NCBI RefSeq assembly: GCF_026342015.1
Contig: NZ_JAPENL010000003.1
Coordinates: forward strand, 558,001-622,000
Direction of reading: 5' to 3'
DNA: 64,000 nucleotides
Origin: Micromonospora lupini
GTDB taxonomy: Bacteria; Actinomycetota; Actinomycetes; Mycobacteriales; Micromonosporaceae
Made by a program: the position numbers and the translations under genes. This document shows, one piece after another, positions 8,980 to 16,800 of the stretch. Position 1 is the first letter of the stretch. The number at the start of each line of letters is the position of its first letter. The notes below the pieces were generated by a model. That model was not told the origin of the DNA and ran no database searches. It was given only the letters and a program-made list of their open reading frames with translations.

Positions 8980-10152
8980 ATGACCGCAACCACAAGCACG
9001 AGGGCCCTCCACGCGGGCCCCGTTCCCCGGGCCGACCGCGCTCTCGCTCCCGACCTCGCCCGCGGCGTCATGCTGCTCTTCATCGCGCTCGCGAACGCCG
9101 CGAACGCCGCGTTCGCCGGCCAGCCCGGCCTGGACGGCACGCCGCACGGCGCGCAGCGCGTCGTCAACGCCGTCCTGGCGATGGTCGTCGACAGCCGCGC
9201 CTACCCGGTCTTCGCCGTCATGTTCGGGTACGGCCTCGTGCAGATCGCCCGGCGCCACGGCGACGGCGCACGGCGGATCCTGCTGCGGCGCAACGCCGCC
9301 CTGATCGTCTTCGGCCTGTTCCACGCGGCGCTGCTGTACTTCGGGGACTTCCTCGGCGCGTACGGCATCGTCGGTATCGCCGCCACCCTGCTGTTGCTGC
9401 GTCGCGGCGACCGGTTCCACCGCGTCGTGCTGTGGCTGTGGGGCATCCAGACCGCGTACGCCGTGGTCCTGGCGGTGACCGCGCTCGTCGGCGCGCGCGG
9501 CGGCGACGCCGTCCTCACCAACACGCCGAACCCGTCGCTCGCCGCCTCGTCGTACGGCCAGTCCGTCCTCGACCGCCTCGCCGAGTGGCCGGTGCACACG
9601 GCCACCGTGCTCCCGTTCATCGTCATCGTGTGGTTGGGCATCTGGGCGGGCCGGCGACGCGTCCTGGAGAACCCCGCCGCGCACCGCACGCTGCTGCGCC
9701 GCGTCACTGTCGGCTGCCTCGGCATCTCCGTCGTCGGCGCGCTCCCCTACACGCTCGTCGCCGCTGGCGCCGTGCACGTCGACGCCGCTACGGTCGAGGC
9801 GATGGCACTGGTCCACGCGGTGAGCGGCGAGTACGGCGGGCCCGGCTACGTGGCGTTGTTCGGCCTGCTGGCACTGCGCCTCGACCGCGCCCGTCGCGGT
9901 CGTACCCTGTTCGCCCCGGTGGTCGCGCTCGGGCAACGGTCGCTGAGCGGATACCTGTCGCAGTCCGCGGTGTGGCTGGTCCTGTTCGCGCCGTTCGCGC
10001 TGCATCTGGACGGCACGTACGCCGCCGCCGGCGCGGCGCTCGTCACCTGGCTGGTCTCGCTGGCCGTCGCCTGGGCTCTGAGCGTCACGGGTCACCGGGG
10101 GCCGGCGGAGACGCTGCTGCGACGCGTCACCTACCGCACCGCCCGCCGATGA
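8980..10152 (+). CDS. DUF418 family membrane protein
   Basis: 390 residues with about nine hydrophobic segments. The pattern RGVMLLFIALAN near the N terminus, MFGYGLVQ, the FLGAYGIVG segment and the late ALGQRSLSGYLSQSAVW are the usual DUF418 landmarks; this family is distantly related to acyltransferase-3 membrane proteins. It overlaps the kinase start by ATGA and follows the response regulator by 72 bp. The placement suggests it is controlled with, or works with, the two-component pair, perhaps in cell-envelope stress. Its biochemical activity is unknown. Confidence 0.88.
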   Translation: MTATTSTRALHAGPVPRADRALAPDLARGVMLLFIALANAANAAFAGQPGLDGTPHGAQRVVNAVLAMVVDSRAYPVFAVMFGYGLVQIARRHGDGARRILLRRNAALIVFGLFHAALLYFGDFLGAYGIVGIAATLLLLRRGDRFHRVVLWLWGIQTAYAVVLAVTALVGARGGDAVLTNTPNPSLAASSYGQSVLDRLAEWPVHTATVLPFIVIVWLGIWAGRRRVLENPAAHRTLLRRVTVGCLGISVVGALPYTLVAAGAVHVDAATVEAMALVHAVSGEYGGPGYVALFGLLALRLDRARRGRTLFAPVVALGQRSLSGYLSQSAVWLVLFAPFALHLDGTYAAAGAALVTWLVSLAVAWALSVTGHRGPAETLLRRVTYRTARR

Positions 10153-11147
10153 CCGCCATCACCCGCAGGACCGTGGCCGGGACGCTCTGCGTCGCGGCCA
10201 CTGTCGCGTGGCTGGTCACCGGCCGCGGCGTGTTCTGGCCCCGATGGGTGTACTTCGCCGTCGGGATCGTCCTGCTCGGCCGGTTCCTGCTGCGGCGGGC
10301 CCTGCGGGTGCCACCGGGCCGGCGTCTGTGGCTCGCCCTCGACGCCGCCGCCTGCACCCTGATCGGGTGCGCCGACCTCAGCGTCTGGGTGCTCACCGGC
10401 GGCGGCTACTTCTGGCCGTTCTGGACGCTGCTCGGCATGGCGACGATCGTGGGGCTGCACGCCTGGGTGGTCAGCCGCCCTCCCGGCGCCCGGGAGCGGG
10501 AACTCACCGAGCGGATCGCCACGCTCACCCGCTCCCGCCGCAGCGCCGTGGACCAGCAGGCGGCCGAGCTGAAACGGATCGAGCGCGACCTGCACGACGG
10601 GGCCCAGGCCCGCCTGGTGTCCCTGGCGCTGACCCTCGGCCTGGCCGGGGAGCTGCTGCGCCGCGACATCGACGGCGCCGCGCAGCTGCTGGCGGAGGCC
10701 CGCGCCACGGCGACCGCCGCCCTCGACGACCTTCGCACCGTCACCCAGAGCATCCACCCGGCGGTCCTCGCCGACCGCGGCCTCGGTGACGCCGTTCGCG
10801 CCCTGGCGCTCGACCTCGCCGTGCCCGTCACCGTCGCCGGCGACCCGCCCGCGCAGCTCCCACCGGCGGTGCAGACGGCGGCGTACTTCGCGGTGGCCGA
10901 AGCCCTGGCCAACGTGGCGAAACACAGCGGCGCCACCGCGGCGTGCGTGACCTTCGACGACCTGGTCGGCGACCTGCTACGGATCCACGTCGACGACAAC
11001 GGCTGCGGCGGCGCCGACCCGAGCCGCGGCACCGGCCTGCGCGGCATCATCGGCCGACTCGACGCCATCGACGCCCGCCTGACGCTGGACAGCCCGGTCG
11101 GCGGCCCGACCCGGGCCACGGTCACGATCCCGATCGAGTCAGGATGA
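10149..11147 (+). CDS. HisKA_3 sensor histidine kinase
   Basis: 332 residues. Four hydrophobic segments in the first 115 residues, each with an unusual VxTGxGxFWP-type loop (TGRGVFWPRW, TGGGYFWPFW), form the membrane sensor. A short coiled coil leads into the dimerisation helix RIERDLHDGAQARLV, whose His is the phosphorylation site. The ATPase part carries the N box AEALANVAKHS and the G boxes DDNGCGG and GTGLRGIIGR. It is coupled to the DUF418 gene by an ATGA overlap. The partner is the NarL-type regulator at 8263. The stimulus is unknown. Confidence 0.92.
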   Translation: MTAITRRTVAGTLCVAATVAWLVTGRGVFWPRWVYFAVGIVLLGRFLLRRALRVPPGRRLWLALDAAACTLIGCADLSVWVLTGGGYFWPFWTLLGMATIVGLHAWVVSRPPGARERELTERIATLTRSRRSAVDQQAAELKRIERDLHDGAQARLVSLALTLGLAGELLRRDIDGAAQLLAEARATATAALDDLRTVTQSIHPAVLADRGLGDAVRALALDLAVPVTVAGDPPAQLPPAVQTAAYFAVAEALANVAKHSGATAACVTFDDLVGDLLRIHVDDNGCGGADPSRGTGLRGIIGRLDAIDARLTLDSPVGGPTRATVTIPIESG

Positions 11148-11183
11148 CCCGGAGACGTTGGACACCGGCCACGGCGGCGCTCG

Positions 11184-12002
11184 TCAGGACGTCGCGGCCG
11201 ACTGCCCGCTGCGGCTGTCCGGCCGTACGCCCTGGCCGGGGCGGCTGGTCAGCACCCGGGGGCCGACCTCGGTGACCGCGACCGTGTGCTCCGAGTGGGC
11301 CGTGCGCGAGCCGTCAGCGGACCGGATCGTCCACCCGTCCTGGTCAAATTTGATCTTGCCGGTGCTGCGACAGAACCACGGCTCGATCGCGAGCGTCAGG
11401 CCGGGCTTGAGCGTCATCCCCCGCCCGGGTCGGCCGCTGTTGGGCACGTGTGGCGCCTCGTGCATGGTCCGGCCGATGCCGTGGCCGCCGAACTCGTCGT
11501 TGACCTGGTAGCCGTAGCGACGGGCGACCTCGCCGATGGCGGCGGAGATGTCGCCGAGCTGGTTGCCCGGCCGCGCGGCGTCGACGCCGGCCGCCAGCGC
11601 GACCTCGGTGGCCTCGATCAGCTTCAGGTCGGCCGGGCTGGGGGTGCCGACGATGACGGACAGCGCGGAGTCGGCGGCCCAGCCGTCGATTCCGACGGCC
11701 ATGTCGATGCTCAGCAGGTCACCGTCGCGCAGGACGTAGTCGTGCGGCAGACCGTGCAGCACCGCGTCGTTGACCGAGAGGCACAGCACGTTGCGGAACG
11801 GGCCACGACCGAACGACGGCGTGTAGTCCCAGTAGCAGGACTCGGCGCCCCGCTCCCTGATCCGGCGGCGGGCGTGGTGCTCCAGGTCAAGTAGGTTGAC
11901 CCCGACGGCCGCCACCGCACGCAGTTCGGCCAGCAGCTCGCCGACGAACTGGCCTGTCACGGCCATTCGATCGACTTCCGCAGCGGTCTTAAGCTCGATC
12001 AC
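11184..12002 (-). CDS. map: Type I methionine aminopeptidase
   Basis: 272 residues. It removes the initiator Met from new proteins. Metal-binding motifs are in place: SVNDAVLHGLP, LLSIDMAVGIDGWAADSA (two Asp), GHGIGRTMHEAPHVPN (His) and LTLAIEPWF (Glu). The N-terminal SH3-binding or zinc extension is absent. I use GTG 12002 (MIELKTAAEVDRM) because GAGAGGG lies just upstream. ATG 12017 is also in frame and would give a near-leaderless message from the TATAAA box inside the palindrome at 12027. This is probably a second copy, since the housekeeping gene normally sits near secY and adk. Confidence 0.93.
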   Translation of the reverse strand: MIELKTAAEVDRMAVTGQFVGELLAELRAVAAVGVNLLDLEHHARRRIRERGAESCYWDYTPSFGRGPFRNVLCLSVNDAVLHGLPHDYVLRDGDLLSIDMAVGIDGWAADSALSVIVGTPSPADLKLIEATEVALAAGVDAARPGNQLGDISAAIGEVARRYGYQVNDEFGGHGIGRTMHEAPHVPNSGRPGRGMTLKPGLTLAIEPWFCRSTGKIKFDQDGWTIRSADGSRTAHSEHTVAVTEVGPRVLTSRPGQGVRPDSRSGQSAATS

Positions 12003-12026
12003 GATCAGCCCTCTCATCTCCGGTGC

Positions 12027-12040
12027 GGTATATTTATACC
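12027..12040. promoter_or_regulatory. Palindrome GGTATATTTATACC between map and XRE gene
   Basis: A perfect 6-2-6 inverted repeat, AT-rich in a GC-rich setting. On the minus strand it contains TATAAA, suited to a -10 box for map. Its placement makes it a plausible operator of the small XRE regulator that starts at 12107. Confidence 0.5.
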
Positions 12041-12106
12041 ACGTCGGGCAGGGGGGGTCGGCGGGTCGACATTGCCGCCCCGTGCCGGCGCATCTATCCT
12101 GCTCAC

Positions 12107-12373
12107 ATGGTTCGCCCACCCCTCACACCGGAACAGATCGCCGCGGGGCAACGCCTCGGGGCGGCGCTTCGGGTCGCCCGGGGCGGCCGCAGCCTCGTCG
12201 AGGTGGCGCTGGCGGCCGGCATGTCACCGGAGACGCTGCGCAAGATAGAGGTGGGCCGGCTTCCGGCACCCGCGTTCGGCACCGTGGTCTGCCTCAGCGA
12301 GGTCCTCGGCGTCGCGCTCAGCGACCTGGCCGAGGTGTGGCTGGCCGACTCGCGCGTCCGTGAGGCGTCCTGA
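12107..12373 (+). CDS. Small XRE-family DNA-binding protein
   Basis: 88 residues made up almost wholly of one helix-turn-helix: GAALRVARGGRSLVEVALAAGMSPETLRKIEVGRLPAP resembles the lambda-Cro/XRE fold, with recognition helix SPETLRKIE. ATG 12107 is chosen because the upstream extension (to 12023) would run through the palindrome and is not conserved in style. It is divergent from map. It may repress itself and map through the 12027 palindrome; that is inference. Confidence 0.82.
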   Translation: MVRPPLTPEQIAAGQRLGAALRVARGGRSLVEVALAAGMSPETLRKIEVGRLPAPAFGTVVCLSEVLGVALSDLAEVWLADSRVREAS

Positions 12374-12408
12374 GCGCTCGGTCGACGCCGCTGGGTAGCC
12401 TTCAGCCC

Positions 12409-12741
12409 ATGATTTTCATTACCGCGAAGTTCCGGGTGCTGCCCGAGCACGCCGACCAGTGGCCGCAGATCGCCGCCGCGTTCACCGAGGCGACCCGCGC
12501 CGAGCCCGGCTGCCTGTGGTTCGACTGGTCCCGCAGCGTCGACGACTCGACCGAGTACGTCCTGGTCGAGGCCTTCCGTGACAACGAGGCAGGCGCGGCA
12601 CACGTCCAGTCTGCCCACTTCCGCGCCGCGCAGGAGACGCTGCCGCCGCACCTGGCCGAGACGCCGCGCATCGTCAACTCCACAGTCGAGCAGCAGGACT
12701 GGTCGCTGCTCGGCGAGATGGCCGTACCCGAGGCCCACTGA
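12409..12741 (+). CDS. Antibiotic biosynthesis monooxygenase (ABM/YgiN-like) protein
   Basis: 110 residues with the ferredoxin-like ABM fold: ITAKFRVLPEHADQWPQIAAAFTEATRAEPGCLWFDW at the start and FRDNEAGAAHVQSAHF in the middle. Members include cofactor-free quinol monooxygenases and the autoinducer-2 processing enzyme LsrG. Neighbours give no pathway. A leaderless start is possible because TAGCCT lies just upstream of the ATG. Confidence 0.82.
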   Translation: MIFITAKFRVLPEHADQWPQIAAAFTEATRAEPGCLWFDWSRSVDDSTEYVLVEAFRDNEAGAAHVQSAHFRAAQETLPPHLAETPRIVNSTVEQQDWSLLGEMAVPEAH

Positions 12742-12789
12742 CCGCAGGCCGACGCCGGCCGGGCCACTCCCTGCCGGATCCGCTCGGCA

Positions 12790-13010
12790 ATCCTCGCCGA
12801 CCCGGGCCGGACGCCCAGGATGGCGACCCCGGATCAGCCACCCGGTCGGTCGTGGTCCACAACACGATCCCTGGTGGTCAGCAGGCGATGGCGAGCGACA
12901 ACGCGGCCTTCGTGCAGTACAACGCGGCCTCGCCGAGCGGCTCGACGCGCTGCTGCCCACCGTGAAGGCGGGGCGTCATCGACATCGTCTCCCAGCACTG
13001 GCCACTCTGA
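12790..13010 (+). pseudogene. Frameshifted remnant of an unidentified gene
   Basis: No intact gene fills 12742-13095, but a protein-like reading can be followed across three frames. It passes through SVVVHNTIPGGQQAM and ASDNAAFVQYNAA to about 12929, then LAERLDALLPTVKAG in another frame to about 12970, then VIDIVSQHWPL and a stop TGA at 13008-13010. One lost base near 12929 and one gained G in the GGGG run near 12970 restore a single frame, so the two shifts compensate. Either this is a decayed gene or the assembly has two indels. The family is not recognised, and the 5' limit is uncertain. Confidence 0.45.
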
Positions 13011-13095
13011 CCTGTACCGTGAGCAGAGCTGACCGGCCCGGCCGCGCCGAGGGCGCCCGCGCCGGTGCGAGGCGCTGCCGGGAGGTGGGCACACC

Positions 13096-13359
13096 ATGAG
13101 CGACGGATCACTCGACCTGGATCCCGAGGGTCTCCGGCAGGTCGCCTTCGACGTCGACACCGTCGCGCACCGGCTCGGCGCGGTCGAGTCCCCCGCCGAT
13201 GAGAATCCGCCGGCCCCCATCGTGGCCTGGCTCGACGAGTTGCCCCGACTCGCCGGTGAGCTGCACCAGTTCGCCGATGTCATCCGTACCGTCGCGGGTT
13301 CGGTCTCCGTCACGGAGGGCGAGATATGGGCCCGATTCGCTCGCAGTGGCGACGGATGA
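13096..13359 (+). CDS. Small WXG100-like protein
   Basis: 87 residues. It starts at ATG with a strong GGAGGTGGG eight bases upstream. The sequence is helical with Leu/Val heptads (LRQVAFDVDTVAHRL, LAGELHQFADVIRTVAGSVSVTEGEIW), and the W-containing loop IVAWLDELP lies between two helices, as in ESX/WXG100 substrates. No signal peptide. The next gene overlaps by ATGA. It faces, tail to tail, a gene whose product carries EccC-type ATPase modules, which makes a type VII-like partner role plausible. The WXG100 assignment rests on size, helix pattern and context, not on a clear WxG motif. Confidence 0.6.
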   Translation: MSDGSLDLDPEGLRQVAFDVDTVAHRLGAVESPADENPPAPIVAWLDELPRLAGELHQFADVIRTVAGSVSVTEGEIWARFARSGDG

Positions 13360-13877
13360 CGACGGACGGCACGGTGGCCTTTCCCTACTCGCGGTTGGTG
13401 GCCGTGCCACCTCCGGGCCACGCCGACCAGGGCGAGCGGTGGACGCGGGCGGCGCAGGTGGTCGGTGAGGCCGCCGACGAGCTGCGCCGGCTGCATCGCC
13501 TGCTTCCCGGCCACTGGCAGGCCGGTTCCGGCCAGCAGGAGACCGACGAGGTCCTCCGCCGCCTGGTCCGCCAGCTCGACGAGGCGTACGACGCCTACAC
13601 CCGGATCGCCGCCGCGGTTGCGGGCCGAGAGCGCGACCTCGCGCAGGCGCGTCGGCTCGCCCTGGAGGCGGTGGCCGAAGCGCGCCTCGCGGGGCTCGTG
13701 GTCACCCCGGCCGGGGAGGTCGTACCGCCGTCGGGTGCGGTGACCCCGCCGATGGCGGTACGCGCGACGGCGGGCCGGCTGACCGCCCGGATCGTCGATG
13801 CGACGGCGCGGGCGGAGGCCGCCGAGCAGCGCGCCGCCGAGGACCTCGCGGGACTTCCTCTGCCGCACCCGAGGTGA
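13356..13877 (+). CDS. Coiled-coil protein of ESX-like pair
   Basis: 173 residues, start ATG overlapping the previous stop by ATGA. It is rich in Ala, Glu, Arg and Gln, with long helical stretches (WTRAAQVVGEAADELRRLH, LRRLVRQLDEAYDAYTRI, and a C-terminal ARAEAAEQRAAEDLAG). There is no membrane segment or signal peptide. No enzymatic motif was found. With its upstream partner it resembles the paired small secreted or chaperone-like proteins near type VII ATPases. It ends 13 bp from the 3' end of the caspase-ATPase gene. Confidence 0.6.
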   Translation: MTTDGTVAFPYSRLVAVPPPGHADQGERWTRAAQVVGEAADELRRLHRLLPGHWQAGSGQQETDEVLRRLVRQLDEAYDAYTRIAAAVAGRERDLAQARRLALEAVAEARLAGLVVTPAGEVVPPSGAVTPPMAVRATAGRLTARIVDATARAEAAEQRAAEDLAGLPLPHPR

Positions 13878-13890
13878 GTCTGTCCGGTGG

Positions 13891-16800
13891 TCAGCCCGGA
13901 TCGACCCACGCCGTCTGGATGAGCTGCTGGCCGTCGCGGCGGCGCACGAGCGTGCCGCGACCCGCCGGCTGCGGACTCGGCCGCAGACTGCCCAGGACGG
14001 CACCCTCCTCCCGGTGACCGGACATCAGCAGGCCCGGCGAGTCGAGTTCGCGCAGGCGTTGCAGAACCGGCTCGTAGAGCGCGCGGGCGACGCCGCCGAC
14101 CCGGCGCGTGACGATCAGGTGCAGGCCGATGTCGCCGGCCTGGGGCAGCAGGTCGAGCAGAGCGCTCACCGGGTTGCTGCCGCCCGAGGCGACCAGGTCG
14201 TAGTCGTCGATCAGGATGTAGAGGTCCGGACCCACCCACCAGCTCCGGTCGCGCAACTGGGCGGTGGTCACCTCGGGACCGGGCAGGCGATTCTGCAGAG
14301 CGCCGCGGATGGACATCATGCTCTGGCTGAACACCTGGTTGGACGCGACGTAGTCGAGCAGGTGCTCCCCCTCCACCGCACCCAACAGGCTGCGTCGGTA
14401 GTCGGCGATCACCAGTCGGGCCTGGTTCGGCGTGTACCGCTCGACGATGCCCTGGGCGATCAGCCGCAACAGGTTGCTCTTGCCGCACTCGGCGTCCCCG
14501 AATACCGACAGGTGCGGTTCGACGGCGAAGTCGAGGTGGACCGGCGCGAGCGCGGACTCGTTGACCCCGATGGGCAGACCCGGTGTGGCTCGGTCGACGA
14601 CCTTGGCCAGCTCGGCCACTGTCAGCTTCTTCGGCAGCAGACGTACCTTCGGCGCCGGAGGGCCCGGCCAGCTCACCGCCACCAGCCGCGCCAGCGTTAT
14701 CGACGCCTCGCTCAGGTCCTCGGTGTCGTGCAGACCGTCGATGCGGGACAGCGCGCTGAGGAAGTGCAGTTTGTCGCGCGTCAGACCACGACCGGGGGCG
14801 CCGACCGGGACGTTCTGCGCGGCGCGCCTGTCGATCTCCGACTCGGCCGCGTCGCCGAGCCGCAGCTCCAGTTTGGTGCCGAGAAGATCCCGCATGGTGA
14901 TCCGGACCTCCGCCCAGCGCACGGCGGTGACGACCAGGTGGATGCCGAAACCCAGCCCTCGACCGGCCAGGTTGGTGATGGTCTGTTCCAGCTCCTCGTA
15001 CTCCTGGCGCAGGGTGTTCCAGCCGTCGACGACCAGGAAGATGTCGCCGAACGGGTCGTCGGAAAACTCGCCGGCCGCCCGCCGACGCCTGTAGTCGGCC
15101 ATCGAGTCGACGCCCTGCCGCGCGAACCGGGTCTCCCGGTCGTCGAGGGCGGCGACCACCTCGGCCACCGTTCGGCGGACCCGCTCGGTGTCCCGACGAA
15201 CGGCCACCCCCGCCACGTGCGGCAGCCCCTCCAGGCTGCGCAGCGCGCCACCGCCGAAGTCCAGGCAGAAGAACTGCACCTCGCGTGGGGTGTGGGTGAG
15301 CGCCAGCGAGGCGATAAGCGAGCGCAGCAGGGTGCTCTTGCCGCTGAGCAGGGCACCCACGATCACCACGTTGCCGCCCGACCCCCCGAGGTCCACCATC
15401 ATCGGGTCGCGGCGCTGCTCGTACGGGCGGTCCACGACGCCGACCGGGACGGTGAGCCCACCCCGGCCGGTCCAGTCGGCGGTGCACAGCCCGAAGCGCG
15501 GGTGCACGCTCAGGGGTGGCAGCAGCGAATCCAGGCTCGGTGGCTCCGCCAACGGCGGCAGCCAGACCTGGTGCGCCGGGCGGCCACGGCCATGCAGCCG
15601 CTCCACCAGCAGGTCGAGCACCGTCCTGCCGGCGATGGCCTCCGCCACCGCGGAGCCCGGCTCGGCCTCGTCGTGGCCTGGCGTTCGTGACACGTACGCC
15701 GCCCGGAAGCGCACCATCGCGGAGTTGCCTGTCTTCAGGTAGCCGTGACCCGGCGCGTTCGGCAGCTCGTACGCGTACGGCACACCGAGCACGATCCGGC
15801 TCTCCACCGCCGAGAAGGTCCGCAGACCGATCCGGTACGACAGGTGGTTGTCCAGACCGCGCAGCTTGCCCTCCTCCAGGCGCTGCGAGGCCAGCAACAG
15901 GTGCACGCCGAGCGACCGACCCACCCGGCCGATCATCACGAAAAGGTCGATGAAGTCAGGCTTCGCGGCCAGCAACTCGCTGAACTCGTCACAGATGATC
16001 AACAGGCTCGGCATCGGGGCCAACGGCTCGCCGGCCGCCCGGGCCTTCTCGTACTCGAAGCGGGAGACGTAGTTGCCGGCCCCGCGCAACAGCTCCTGCC
16101 GGCGCACCATCTCGCCGGCGAGCGCGTCGCGCATGCGGTCGACCAACGGCAGCTCGTCGGCCAGGTTGGTGATCACCGCGCTGGTGTGCGGCAACGCGTC
16201 CAGCGAGGCGAACGTGGCGCCGCCCTTGAAGTCCACAAGGACGAAGTTCAACTCCTCCGACGAGTGGCGTGCCGCAAGCGCGGCGACGATCGTCCGCAGC
16301 AGCTCGCTCTTGCCGGAGCCGGTCGCGCCGATGACCAGGCCGTGCGGACCCACCCCCGCCTGGGCCGACTCCTTCAGATCGAGCAGGACCGGTTTCCCGT
16401 CCAACTCGAAACCGATGGGGACCTGAAGGTGCTGCTCCGGGCCCGTGGACGCGGCGGGGCCGGCGAAGGCCACAAGTGCCGGGTAGTCGGCGAGGCCGAG
16501 GACCTCCAGCGCCTCGTCCCGGGACTCGCGGGTGCCACGACGAGCCCCCTGGGGCGGGGACACCGGCGGTAGGCCCCACGCCTGGGCGATCATGGAGATC
16601 ATCGGTGTCGCGCCGTCGATGACGGGAACGCCGAACTCCGAGCTGAGGTCGGGGTCGACCTCGGTCACGGTCAGCTCGGGAAGGGCGATGCGGAAGGTGC
16701 GCCGCCCCTGGATGGCCCAGCCGGGCATCGACAGCGGCAGGCGGGCGGCATGGTCCGGGTCGACCATCGACTCCTGCGGCTCCGACAGGCGGGTCTCGAT

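Noticed and set aside
13798..15690. 630-residue plus-strand open frame opposite the caspase-ATPase gene
   Set aside because: It is antisense to a frame with clear P-loops and has no recognisable domain; it is a GC-bias artefact.
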